Shown in pieces: positions 37,607 through 46,014 of a stretch of DNA of 64,000 nucleotides (positions are counted from its first letter, which is position 1; every line of letters starts with the position of its first letter). The translations under genes were made by a program, and so were the position numbers. This DNA is from an uncultured Halomonas sp. (lineage in GTDB: Bacteria > Pseudomonadota > Gammaproteobacteria > Pseudomonadales > Halomonadaceae): assembly GCF_947500835.1 (NCBI RefSeq), contig NZ_CANMTQ010000002.1:1-64000 (forward strand), written 5' to 3'. The notes below the pieces were generated by a model. It worked only from the letters and a program-made list of their open reading frames with translations, searched no databases and had not been told where the DNA came from.

Positions 37607-38907
37607 GCCCGACGCTCCTCGACGCTGGTCGGCACCGGCGCACCACTCGTCTCCTCCAGTGACCAGGGCGACAGCGGCGCCAGGTCTAGGCTTGCCAGGG
37701 TACTCATCGCCTCGTCCCATTCCAGGCCCGGCAGCAGGTCGTCAAGCAGATCGCTCGCCTCTTCGGGCCACTGCTCGTGCCAAGGGCCGCGTGGCGTCTC
37801 GACGCCATCGCTGCGCTGGGTATGCACGGCGTCACGTTCGGCCTGATCGGCGAGTTGCAGCGCCTGTTCGATTTCCGCCAGGGTCTGGCACCAGCGGGCA
37901 TTGGTGTCGGCGCCGCCTTGTATGATCGGTGTGAATTCCAGCCGGCGATAGGCGGCGTCCCGACTGCGCAGATCCTCCTCGAGCCCCGGGGCCCTGGCCG
38001 CGATGCCCCCCACCCGGCGAGCCTGATTCTCGTCGAGTCGTCCTCGTCCGGTGGTCGTCAGACGAAAGAAGCCGCAGCGCACCAGCCGACGCCGCAGGGC
38101 CATTGCGCGATCCTGGCCTGGATGCGGTGCGAACGCCAAGCGCAACGCCTCCAGCGCCAATCGGTCAAGCCCCGCCAGGCGCAGGGCGAAATGTAGACGC
38201 TTCAAGTGATAACGCGCCCGAGCCCGCTCGAGCTCGGCGATGGGCACAGGGCCCTGCAGCGCCTGGAAGAAGACGCTCTCCAGGGCGATGGGATATGGCG
38301 CGCTATGCGTCGTCCAGGATTGGATGAGATCGCCCTGCAGGGTGACTTCGGCGGTCAGCCCCGGCGGCAGCATGGGCAAAAACGGCCCGAGGGTGACGGT
38401 GAGCGAATCCAGCGTCAGCCCATCGCGGATGTCGTCGGTCATGTTCATCGCCATGGGCCGGCCATAAGGCACACCGCCCATCATGCCTTTGCCGCCGTGA
38501 CCATCGTCGCCCAACCCTTCCCAAGGATTGGGCGGCTCATCCGGCAATAGCCGAGGCGAACTGCCGCGCTTTCCACTCATCAGCTCGCGATGGATCGTCT
38601 TCAGTGCCTCAGGCAAGGCGTCGGGATCGTCGAGTCGCGTGGCACCGGCAAGCTCATCCAGAGGTTCGCTGCGATACCACAGTGTGGCAAAGGGGCCAGG
38701 CAACTGGTCGTGCACCCGACGCAGGGCATCGTGCTGATCCGGCGGCACGCCCCCGGCCACCAGCAGGATGCTGGCATGGCGCGGCGAGTCGACCAGTTTG
38801 ATCCCCGGTGTCAGGGCCAGGCGATAAAGCACCTCTTCGCCGTGCATGCCCCGTACCGGAAACACCGGCACCGCAGCCCGCGCCGCCAGACGTTGCAGCC
38901 AACTCAC
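37603..38907 (-). CDS. Degenerate NuoB-NuoD-like fusion protein without cofactor ligands
   Basis: A 434-residue soluble protein. Residues 1-110 resemble NuoB: the landmark SPRQADLMIVAG survives as SPRHASILLVAGG (41-53), followed by HDALRRVHDQLPGP. The CC and two further Cys that hold cluster N2 are absent; Cys278 and Cys340 are the only cysteines in the protein. Residues 155-345 resemble NuoD: the HPATHGVLR quinone-site block reads LPMLPPGLT, losing the key His. A Gly/Met/His linker (about 128-155) joins the halves, and an acidic tail (about 345-434) follows. The GTG start at 38907 overlaps the NuoA-like stop (GTGA). I infer a structural, non-redox base for the membrane arm. Confidence 0.8.
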   Translation of the reverse strand: MSWLQRLAARAAVPVFPVRGMHGEEVLYRLALTPGIKLVDSPRHASILLVAGGVPPDQHDALRRVHDQLPGPFATLWYRSEPLDELAGATRLDDPDALPEALKTIHRELMSGKRGSSPRLLPDEPPNPWEGLGDDGHGGKGMMGGVPYGRPMAMNMTDDIRDGLTLDSLTVTLGPFLPMLPPGLTAEVTLQGDLIQSWTTHSAPYPIALESVFFQALQGPVPIAELERARARYHLKRLHFALRLAGLDRLALEALRLAFAPHPGQDRAMALRRRLVRCGFFRLTTTGRGRLDENQARRVGGIAARAPGLEEDLRSRDAAYRRLEFTPIIQGGADTNARWCQTLAEIEQALQLADQAERDAVHTQRSDGVETPRGPWHEQWPEEASDLLDDLLPGLEWDEAMSTLASLDLAPLSPWSLEETSGAPVPTSVEERRA

Positions 38908-39251
38908 TGCCACTTGAACACCCCCTCGCGCCAACCGTAGACGATGCCAACGGAGAGGATGGCCAGGAACATGCCCATCTCCATCACCGCCTTCATGCCC
39001 TGCTCGACGAACACCACCGCCCAGGGGTACATGAACATCATCTCCATCTCGAAGGCGATGAGCAGCAGCGTCATGGGGTAGTAGCGAACGTGGAAGCGGC
39101 TCCAGGCGTGGGTCTCGGGTAGGCCGCCCCCCAGAAAGGGCGCGCGCTGGGGATAGGTCGGCATTGGTTGATGGCGCATCGGCAGCCACTGGATCAGTAG
39201 CCCCAGGCCGGTAGCGATCAGCACGATGAAAAAGAGTGTGAGCAGCTCCAT
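38904..39251 (-). CDS. Complex I NuoA-like subunit
   Basis: A 115-residue, three-helix protein at the head of the operon. It has the NuoA pattern RAPFLGGGLPETHAWSRFHVRYYPM followed by LIAFEMEMMFMYPWAVVF, keeping the two acidic residues of helix 2 (as Glu-Met-Glu). The conserved Cys-containing loop of some NuoA proteins is absent. The ATG at 39251 with GAGGG seven bases upstream is preferred over an earlier in-frame ATG. A TTCAG-type copper-box promoter lies about 140 bases upstream. Confidence 0.87.
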   Translation of the reverse strand: MELLTLFFIVLIATGLGLLIQWLPMRHQPMPTYPQRAPFLGGGLPETHAWSRFHVRYYPMTLLLIAFEMEMMFMYPWAVVFVEQGMKAVMEMGMFLAILSVGIVYGWREGVFKWQ

Positions 39252-39372
39252 GCGTATCCCTCGCCTTGCTGGCACGATAACAATAGCCAATTCGTCCCTG
39301 TCTTCTTAATACAATAGAAAACCGTTATATGGCAGTCGCCTATAAAACTAGATCAATAAACATCTGACGTAA

Positions 39373-39404
39373 ACGCTAGTCTCCTTTCCTGAATATAAGC
39401 TGAA
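39373..39404 (-). promoter_or_regulatory. Putative CopR box and promoter of the Nuo-like operon
   Basis: Minus strand: ATTCAGCTTATATTCAGG, i.e. TTCAG-N6-TTCAG (39389-39404), then ten bases and a -10-like TAGCGT (39373-39378). The layout is the same as at the cus, cop and ATPase promoters in this window. It lies just downstream of the cusA terminator and 122 to 138 bases before the NuoA-like ATG, so it would drive all eight genes. Confidence 0.65.
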
Positions 39405-39410
39405 TGGACA

Positions 39411-39437
39411 GAGGCGCACCCGCGATGGGTGCGCCTC
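39411..39437. terminator. Hairpin terminator downstream of cusA
   Basis: Perfect 11-bp stem GAGGCGCACCC / GGGTGCGCCTC with a 5-base loop, 38 bases past the cusA stop. It separates the cus operon from the promoter of the Nuo-like operon. The following T tract on the minus strand is weak, so read-through is possible. Confidence 0.7.
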
Positions 39438-39474
39438 GCTTGCTGCACGTTCGCACTACACGTTCACTACTGGC

Positions 39475-42400
39475 TCACCGCAGGGCGGCTTTCCTCCACA
39501 GAAAATACGCCGCCGGCAATACCAGCAGTGTCAGCAGCACCGCGCTTATCATTCCCCCGACCATGGGAGCGGCGATGCGGCTCATCACCTCGGAGCCCGT
39601 TCCCGAGCCATACATGATGGGCAGTAGGCCCACGATGACGGCGGCGGCGGTCATCATCACCGGGCGAACGCGCAGCCCGGCGCCATGCAGAACCGCATGG
39701 CGCAGTGTCTCCGCCCGCGGCTCCACATCGTGGCTTTGACAGCGCTCCAGCATCTCGCGGTAGGCCTGATTCAGATAGACCAGCATGATGACGCCGATCT
39801 CGACGGCCACCCCGGCCAGGGCGATGAACCCGACCCCGACGGCCACGGAGAAATTGTAGCCCAGCAGATACATCAACAAAATGCTGCCCACCATCGCCAG
39901 CGGCAAGGTGCCCATGATGATGGCCACCTCGGCCAGGCTCCTGAAGTTCATGTACAGCAATATGATGATGATGGCCAAGGTCAGGGGCACGACATAGGTC
40001 AGCTTGGCCTTGGCGCGCTGCATGTACTCATACTGGCCGGACCAGGTGACGGAGTAACCCGCAGGCAGGTCGAGCTCGTCACGCACCACGTCCTGGGCTT
40101 GCCGCACATAACTGCCGATATCCACATCCGCGATGTCGACGAACGTCCAGCCATTGAGGCGGGCGTTCTCGCTCTTGATGCCTGGCGGCCCGTCTTCCAC
40201 CACGACCTCCGCCACATCACCCAGCGAAATACGTTGGCCGTCCGGCGTGACGATCGGCAGCAGGGAGAGCTGTTCGGGAGAGCTGCGGTAATCCTGAGGA
40301 TAACGCAGGTTGACCGGATAACGCTCCAGCCCTTCCACCGTTTGCGTGACGTTCATGCCGCCGATCGCCGTCGAAACAACCTGCTGCACATCGGCGATAT
40401 TCAGCCCGTACCGAGCGGCCTTTTCACGGTCGATATCCGCCTTGATGTAACGACCGCCGGCGACCCGCTCCGAATACACCGACGCGGTGCCCGGCACGTC
40501 GGCGAGAATCACTTCGAGTTGTTGCCCGATGCCCTGGATGGCCTTCAGATCGGGCCCAGCGACCTTGATCCCCACCGGGGTCTTGATACCGGTGGCCAGC
40601 ATGTCGATGCGCGTCTTGATCGGCATCACCCAGGCGTTGGTGACCCCCGGGAACTTGACCAGGCTATCCAGTTCCTGCTTGAGCTTCTCGGTGGTCATGC
40701 CGTCGCGCCACTCGTCCCGAGGCTTCAACTGAATGAAGGTCTCGATCATGGTGAGTGGCGCCGGATCCGTGGCGGTTTCGGCGCGCCCGATCTTGCCGAA
40801 CACCGTCTTCACCTCCGGGACGGTATAGATCAGCTTATCCGTCTGCTGCAGCAGCTCGCGGGCCTTGCCGATGGAGATGCCCGGGTAGGTGGTGGGCATA
40901 TACATCAGGTCACCCTCATCCAAGGGTGGGATGAACTCGCTGCCGATCTGCGTCGCCGGCCAGAGCCCGACCACGGTGACTAGCACCGCCCCCAGCAGGG
41001 TCGACTTCGGGAAGCGCAGGACCCTGCGCAATACCGGCATGTACAGGGCGATGAGCAGCCGGTTGATCGGATTCTTGTGTTCCGGCAGCACCTTGCCGCG
41101 GATGAAATAGCCCATCAGCACCGGCACCAGGGTCACGGCCAATGCCGCAGAGGCCGCCATGGCATAGGTCTTGGTAAAGGCCAGCGGCGAGAACATGCGG
41201 CCTTCCTGGGCCTCCAGGGTGAACACCGGCACGAAGCTGACGGTGATAATCAGCAAGCTGAAGAACAGTGCCGGGCCCACCTCACTGGCGGAGTCCGCGA
41301 CGATCTTCCAGCGGTTCTCCCGGGTCAGCGGTGTTCGCTCCATGTGCTTGTGCATGTTTTCGATCATCACGATGGCACCGTCGATCATGGCGCCGATGGC
41401 GATGGCGATACCGCCCAGCGACATGATGTTGGCGTTGATGCCTTGCAGGTGCATGACGATGAAGGCGGCCAGGATGCCCACGGGTAGGCTGACGATGGCC
41501 ACCAGGGAAGAGCGGACATGGAAAAGGAAGACCATGCACACCAGAGCGACGACGACGAACTCTTCCAGCAACTTGTACCCGAGATTCTTCACCGCGCTGT
41601 CGATCAGGCCGGAGCGGTCGTAGACCGGGACGATCTCGACGCCCTCGGGCAGGCCTTGCTTGAGCTCCTCGAGCTTGGCCTTGACACCCTCGATGGTCGT
41701 TTGCGCATTCTCGCCGAAACGCATGACCACAATACCACCGACGGTTTCACCCTCGCCGTTGAGCTCCGCCAGGCCGCGACGCATCTGGGGCCCCAGGCTG
41801 ATGTCAGCCACGTCCTTCAACAGCAGCGGCGTGCCGTTGGCGTCCAGCCCCAAGGGGATGCTGGCAAGATCCTCGACGCTCTGGATATAGCCGGTGGCGC
41901 GAATCATGTATTCGGCCTCGGCCATTTCCACCACCGAGGCGCCGACTTCCTGATTGCCCCGCTCGATCGCCACCTGGATTTTCGACAGCGGAATGTCGAA
42001 GGCCCGTAGCTTTTCCGGGTCGACCTGCACCTGGTATTGCTTGACCATGCCGCCGATGGCCGCGACTTCGGATACCCCCGGCACAGTTTGCAGCTCGAAC
42101 TTTAGGAACCAGTCCTGAAGGCTGCGCAGCTGGCTGATGTCATGCTCGCCGGTCCTGTCCACCAGGGCGTAGAGATAGACCCAGCCCACGCCGGTGGCGT
42201 CCGGGCCGAGTTGCGGTCGGGCGTTGGAAGGCAGCGTCGGCGCCACCTGACTCAGGTATTCCAGGACACGGCTGCGCGCCCAGTAGGGATCGGTCTCTTC
42301 GTCGAAGATCACATAGACGTAGGAGTCACCGAAGAACGAATAACCGCGTACCGTCACCGCCCCCGGTACCGATAGCATCGCAGTGGTCAGCGGGTAGGTG

Positions 42401-42594
42401 ACCTGATCTTCCACCACCTGAGGCGCCTGGCCGGGGTAGCTCGTCTTGACGATCACCTGGACATCGGACAGATCGGGTAGCGCATCGACCGGCGTGTTCT
42501 TCAATGAGTACAACCCGCCGCCGACCACGAGGAAGGTGGCCAGCAACACGAAGAAGCGGTTGCTGACGGACCAGCGAATAATAGATTCAATCAT
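39475..42594 (-). CDS. cusA: CusA-like Cu+/Ag+ RND efflux pump
   Basis: A 1039-residue inner-membrane RND transporter with 12 helices and two large periplasmic loops; it pumps monovalent copper or silver outward using the proton gradient. It opens with MIESIIRWSVSNRFFVLLAT and has the heavy-metal-efflux helix-4 stretch AIAIGAMIDGAIVMIENMHKHME with the proton-relay Asp. Many methionines fit CusA rather than CzcA. The ATG at 42594 has a GGAAGG ribosome site, and the gene is 10 bases after cusB. Last gene of cusCBA. Confidence 0.93.
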   Translation of the reverse strand: MIESIIRWSVSNRFFVLLATFLVVGGGLYSLKNTPVDALPDLSDVQVIVKTSYPGQAPQVVEDQVTYPLTTAMLSVPGAVTVRGYSFFGDSYVYVIFDEETDPYWARSRVLEYLSQVAPTLPSNARPQLGPDATGVGWVYLYALVDRTGEHDISQLRSLQDWFLKFELQTVPGVSEVAAIGGMVKQYQVQVDPEKLRAFDIPLSKIQVAIERGNQEVGASVVEMAEAEYMIRATGYIQSVEDLASIPLGLDANGTPLLLKDVADISLGPQMRRGLAELNGEGETVGGIVVMRFGENAQTTIEGVKAKLEELKQGLPEGVEIVPVYDRSGLIDSAVKNLGYKLLEEFVVVALVCMVFLFHVRSSLVAIVSLPVGILAAFIVMHLQGINANIMSLGGIAIAIGAMIDGAIVMIENMHKHMERTPLTRENRWKIVADSASEVGPALFFSLLIITVSFVPVFTLEAQEGRMFSPLAFTKTYAMAASAALAVTLVPVLMGYFIRGKVLPEHKNPINRLLIALYMPVLRRVLRFPKSTLLGAVLVTVVGLWPATQIGSEFIPPLDEGDLMYMPTTYPGISIGKARELLQQTDKLIYTVPEVKTVFGKIGRAETATDPAPLTMIETFIQLKPRDEWRDGMTTEKLKQELDSLVKFPGVTNAWVMPIKTRIDMLATGIKTPVGIKVAGPDLKAIQGIGQQLEVILADVPGTASVYSERVAGGRYIKADIDREKAARYGLNIADVQQVVSTAIGGMNVTQTVEGLERYPVNLRYPQDYRSSPEQLSLLPIVTPDGQRISLGDVAEVVVEDGPPGIKSENARLNGWTFVDIADVDIGSYVRQAQDVVRDELDLPAGYSVTWSGQYEYMQRAKAKLTYVVPLTLAIIIILLYMNFRSLAEVAIIMGTLPLAMVGSILLMYLLGYNFSVAVGVGFIALAGVAVEIGVIMLVYLNQAYREMLERCQSHDVEPRAETLRHAVLHGAGLRVRPVMMTAAAVIVGLLPIMYGSGTGSEVMSRIAAPMVGGMISAVLLTLLVLPAAYFLWRKAALR

Positions 42595-42604
42595 GATGCC
42601 TTCC

Positions 42605-43891
42605 CTATTCGCTGTCGCTTTCCATGGTGTGATCCATTCCCGCATGCTCACCCTGAGCTTGGGCAGAGTCGTCTTGTTGGCCATGATTCATGCGCATGAA
42701 GTCCGAGGTCTTGCTGGATTCGGAATCCAATAGGAACTGCGCGGAGGTGACGATGCGCTCACCCACCGCCAGCCCATCGAGAATCTCGACCACATCCTCG
42801 CCGATGCGACCAACTTTCACCTCGATCGACTTGAACTTGCCATCCCCCAGGGCCAGGACGACCCGGTTCTGCTCACCGGTACGAATAAGCGCTTCACGGG
42901 GGATCTGCTGGGCAGTGTTATCGCTACGGCTATGAATCGTCAGTTGCATGAACATGTTGGGCTTGAGCAGCCGGTCCTTGTTATCGAGCCGCGTTCTCAC
43001 CTGTGCCGTGCGCGTCTTGCTGTTCAGTGTCGGATAGATGTAATCCACCGTGCCGTTCCAGGTCTTGCCGGGCAGATATTCCGAGGTGAGGGTGACTTCG
43101 TCCCCTTTTTCAACGAGGGCCGCCTGACGCTCGAAGACTTCTCCCACCACCCAGACCTCCTCCAGGGCGCCGATCGACAGCATGGTGGTACCCGGCTTGA
43201 CGAAGAAGCCTTCACGCACGTTCAGGTTATCGATGACGCCATCCTGCGGGGCGAAAATGGTGACAGACTGTTTGACCCGCTTCGAGTTCTTGACCGCCCG
43301 GATAGCGGAAGCAGGAACCTGCAATGCTTCCAGTCTTTCTTCAGCAGCTTGAATCAATCGTGAATTACCTCGATTGATCGCCAGCACAAGTTCTTGCTGG
43401 GCATTCACCAGGGTGGGCGAATAGATATCGTAAAGCGGCTCGCCCTTTTCGACTGGATCGCCTTCCGACTTCACGTACAGCTTTTCTATCCAGCCTTCGA
43501 CACGCGGGTGTATGTGCACCAACTGATCTTCGTCATACTGCACATAACCGATCGTCCTGATCTCCGAATCGAAAACGCCTTTATCCACATGGGCCGTGCG
43601 AACCCCCAGGTTGTTTTCGATGGCCGGTGAGATACGCACGACGCCAGCCCCGTCATCTTGCTCCGCATTTTCTTCTTCATAGACGGGAACCAGGTCCATT
43701 CCCATGGGGGATTTACCCGGCTGGTCTCGCCGGTAATTGGGATCCATCGGTGCCACCCAATAAAGGGGCTCCTGGCTATCCTGCTCCTCAACCATTGGTT
43801 CCTTCATCAGCGTCGCATAGGCGCCATACCCCGCGACACCAAGCGCAGCACCCACCATCAACAGCAGCACATACAGCAAGACTCTTTTCAT
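42605..43891 (-). CDS. cusB: CusB-like periplasmic adaptor
   Basis: A 428-residue membrane-fusion protein linking the RND pump to the outer-membrane channel. After one N-terminal membrane anchor comes a heavy-metal-binding domain (YWVAPMDPNYRRDQPGKSPMGMDLVPVY, about residues 44-72), then the lipoyl/hairpin/barrel domains (HPRVEGWIEKLYVKSEGDPV, FAPQDGVIDNLNVREG). The C-terminus is Met/His-rich (HGQQ to HAGMDHTM). The ATG MKRVLLYV at 43891 is preferred to one six codons earlier. Part of cusCBA. Confidence 0.93.
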   Translation of the reverse strand: MKRVLLYVLLLMVGAALGVAGYGAYATLMKEPMVEEQDSQEPLYWVAPMDPNYRRDQPGKSPMGMDLVPVYEEENAEQDDGAGVVRISPAIENNLGVRTAHVDKGVFDSEIRTIGYVQYDEDQLVHIHPRVEGWIEKLYVKSEGDPVEKGEPLYDIYSPTLVNAQQELVLAINRGNSRLIQAAEERLEALQVPASAIRAVKNSKRVKQSVTIFAPQDGVIDNLNVREGFFVKPGTTMLSIGALEEVWVVGEVFERQAALVEKGDEVTLTSEYLPGKTWNGTVDYIYPTLNSKTRTAQVRTRLDNKDRLLKPNMFMQLTIHSRSDNTAQQIPREALIRTGEQNRVVLALGDGKFKSIEVKVGRIGEDVVEILDGLAVGERIVTSAQFLLDSESSKTSDFMRMNHGQQDDSAQAQGEHAGMDHTMESDSE

Positions 43892-43924
43892 ACCGGCCTC
43901 TTGAACCAAGAAAACAATAAGCGG

Positions 43925-45226
43925 TTACTCAACACCTGCAAGGTAATAATTGATTGCCGCGATCAACTTCTGGCGCTCGACCGCGATATTCAGAAATTCG
44001 ATCTTGGTATCAAGCTCGTCGATGTAGGATCTGACGGCCTCAGCAAAGTCGCCATCGTCGTTGTTATAGGCTTCGAGAGAGACTTCGGCTTGCTCATCCA
44101 ACTGGGGAAGAAGCTGGGTAGAATAGAGATCCATTCGTTCATTCAAACGAACGAGCTGGACCTTGCTTTTCTCGAGATTGGCCAGCATATTTCTCAGCAA
44201 CAGTGATTTATCCGTCTTGGTGGACTCGGCTTTTGCAACGGCGGCAACCACTTCCTTGTCTTGCTTCTTTTCCGTAAAAATAGGCACATCGAAGGCCACA
44301 CCTGCGGTAAAAAGCCCGGCCCTATCGTTTCCCATGGGATCATCGGCACGATATCCGTATTTTGCCGTGACACTCCATTCTGGCCAGTACTTCTGATAAG
44401 CAAGATCGACACCGGTCTTGACCGCCTCGATCTTCATATCCAGTGCTTGCACGGCGGGGTGACGTGCCAGCATTTGACCCGCTTCTCGCCGGGAGAGCTC
44501 TGTCGATGCCTGGGCGATTTCCGGCATGGCCAGGGGCAGCTCAGGTAGCTCACCCGCCAGGGGTTGCGCAATGGCCGCATCGCCTATCCATTCCGACAGG
44601 AGCTGCTGGGAGGCCTCCCCTTGCTGGTTGAGCGATGTCAGGCGGTCTTCCAGCCGAGTCAGCTCCAACTGTGCACGAATCACATCCTGCTGGCGCGCCT
44701 TGCCCAATGCCGTGGAGTAGTTGATCTGGGCCACATCCACCAGCTGTTCGAAAAGCCCCATATCCTGCTCGATGAGCGCAATCGTCTGTTGCGACCTGTA
44801 GGCCTCGAGCCATAGTTGGCTCACCGTCGCCGCTACTTTTGCCTTGCGATCCTGCCGCATGAAGGGGTGTTGTTGTCCAAGCTGCTCTTTCTGCTTTTCC
44901 ATCAGCTCGAGACTGTCCCCGCGGGGAAACATCTGGGTGACGCCGACACTGAACTGTGTCATCGGCTCTTGATGGGTATTGAAAGTATCGGCAGGAAGAT
45001 TGGCCGCGGTAAGCGAAATCATCGGGTCCGGCAGCGTTCCCGCCGCCGTTGCCTCCGCTTCCAGTGCCTCTTGGGTGTATTGACTACCGCTTAGCCAGGG
45101 GTCACGAGACTGCGCCATCTGGACCGCCTGATTCAATTCCAGCCCTGCCTCTTCGCCCCAGGCAGATGGTATTGCGGCCGTCCCCATCAACAGCGCCACT
45201 ATGGATGTTCGCCAACCCTGTCTCAT
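43925..45226 (-). CDS. cusC: CusC-like TolC-family outer-membrane efflux channel
   Basis: A 433-residue outer-membrane protein with a signal peptide (cut near SAWGEE, residue 24) and two coiled-coil repeats typical of TolC-type channels. It has no lipobox, unlike E. coli CusC. First gene of the cusCBA set, 33 bases before cusB. A CopR-type box with a good -10 lies 75 to 105 bases upstream. Confidence 0.9.
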   Translation of the reverse strand: MRQGWRTSIVALLMGTAAIPSAWGEEAGLELNQAVQMAQSRDPWLSGSQYTQEALEAEATAAGTLPDPMISLTAANLPADTFNTHQEPMTQFSVGVTQMFPRGDSLELMEKQKEQLGQQHPFMRQDRKAKVAATVSQLWLEAYRSQQTIALIEQDMGLFEQLVDVAQINYSTALGKARQQDVIRAQLELTRLEDRLTSLNQQGEASQQLLSEWIGDAAIAQPLAGELPELPLAMPEIAQASTELSRREAGQMLARHPAVQALDMKIEAVKTGVDLAYQKYWPEWSVTAKYGYRADDPMGNDRAGLFTAGVAFDVPIFTEKKQDKEVVAAVAKAESTKTDKSLLLRNMLANLEKSKVQLVRLNERMDLYSTQLLPQLDEQAEVSLEAYNNDDGDFAEAVRSYIDELDTKIEFLNIAVERQKLIAAINYYLAGVE

Positions 45227-45299
45227 GCGTATTGTTCCTGATGTTACCTGGTGGGATAAAATGTCACCTATGAATCAACCCTTTATGAGTATTGGACTT

Positions 45300-45331
45300 A
45301 GCATATTGGCTATTACTGAAATGAAGCTGAA
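45300..45331 (-). promoter_or_regulatory. Putative CopR box and promoter of cusCBA
   Basis: Minus strand: TTCAG-CTTCAT-TTCAG (45316-45331), ten bases, then -10-like TATGCT (45300-45305). The direct repeat replaces a normal -35, the layout of class II activation by OmpR-family regulators. Confidence 0.75.
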
Positions 45332-45427
45332 CGCATGGGATATTTCTTCTGGCGTCTTCTGGCTGGCACCTAAAGGAGATAGAGAACCTCAAGCATTGGC
45401 TCCGAGAGGCATCACGGATCACGACCT

Positions 45428-45462
45428 ATAAAATAGCCAGCCTCTCTAAGAGATTGGCTGGC
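45428..45462 (-). terminator. Intrinsic terminator after the 126-residue periplasmic gene
   Basis: On the minus strand GCCAGCC pairs with GGCTGGC across a 13-base loop, followed by TATTTTAT. It sits 55 bases after the stop at 45517 and upstream of the cusC promoter, so the two transcripts are separate. Confidence 0.75.
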
Positions 45463-45516
45463 CATGACTTTCTATGAGAACTACCGTCTGAGTCCTATGA
45501 CAGCGCTCTTTACCCG

Positions 45517-45897
45517 TCACTTGTCGAGACGATTGCCAACAGCGGGTTGCTCATGAAGAGGGGAATGAGCTGAGCCTCCGCTATCCGAGGGACCATTGGC
45601 TCGCTCTTTATTTAAATTGATGTATGGCTTGGTCTCGGACATCCCAGCACTTTGACCCTGCATATTGTGGTCTCTGAACATATTCAGGGCATTGTTTTTC
45701 TTGTCCTCATCTATCTTTTGGCTACGCCATTCACCCTGGTTCAGATCTTCATTGCTGGGAAGATTCTCCATGACTTTATTGAGTTGCGCGGACTGACCCG
45801 TGGTGTTTTCGTAATCAACCGATGCCAGCACCATCGACGCGGACGAGAGGCTGGCTACGGCAACAATTAAGGCAACTGATTTCTTGACTAAGTTCAT
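45517..45897 (-). CDS. Unknown small periplasmic protein, copper-box controlled
   Basis: A 126-residue precursor: signal peptide to about residue 25 (SMVLAS), then a hydrophilic region with no cysteine and no clear family. The central part is acidic and Asn/Gln-rich (NEDLNQGEWRSQKIDEDKKNNALNMFRDHNMQ), the end rich in Ser, His, Pro. The ATG at 45897 has AGAGGAAG upstream. It has its own CopR-type promoter and terminator, so it is a single-gene transcript. A copper-stress periplasmic role is inferred only from that promoter and its place next to cusCBA. Confidence 0.75.
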   Translation of the reverse strand: MNLVKKSVALIVAVASLSSASMVLASVDYENTTGQSAQLNKVMENLPSNEDLNQGEWRSQKIDEDKKNNALNMFRDHNMQGQSAGMSETKPYINLNKERANGPSDSGGSAHSPLHEQPAVGNRLDK

Positions 45898-45928
45898 GGT
45901 ACTTCCTCTGCTTTGTGGATATGTGTCT

Positions 45929-45960
45929 ACTATGAACGTATTACCTGAAACTAAACTGAA
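45929..45960 (-). promoter_or_regulatory. Putative CopR box and promoter of the small periplasmic gene
   Basis: Minus strand: TTCAG-TTTAGT-TTCAG (45945-45960), ten bases, then CATAGT (45929-45934) as -10. The start site would be some 20 to 25 bases before the ribosome site of the gene starting at 45897. Confidence 0.7.
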
Positions 45961-45998
45961 AATATCAAAAAATATCAAACTGTTTTGTGGCTTACATA

Positions 45999-46014
45999 TT
46001 CAGTTTATTTTCAG
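45999..46014 (+). promoter_or_regulatory. Plus-strand copy of the CopR-type box
   Basis: TTCAG-TTTATT-TTCAG reads on the plus strand, 39 bases from and facing away from the box at 45945. No good -10 lies ten bases downstream (CTCAAA) and no protein gene follows on this strand before 46251. It could start a short RNA ending at the hairpin 46115-46141, or just add a regulator site to the neighbouring promoter. Confidence 0.45.

Noticed and set aside
38908..39189. 94-codon N-terminal extension of the NuoB/D-like protein
   Set aside because: It is a shadow of the NuoA-like gene; the GTG at 38907 gives a coupled GTGA overlap and begins right where NuoB similarity starts.
30782..39251. Mrp-type multisubunit Na+/H+ antiporter
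   Set aside because: Mrp operons encode MrpA-G and lack NuoA-, NuoH-, NuoJ- and NuoB/D-like subunits of the kind seen here.
30782..39251. Ordinary respiratory complex I (nuo operon)
   Set aside because: No C, E, F, G or I genes, no iron-sulfur cysteines in the B-like part, no quinone-site residues in D- and H-like parts.
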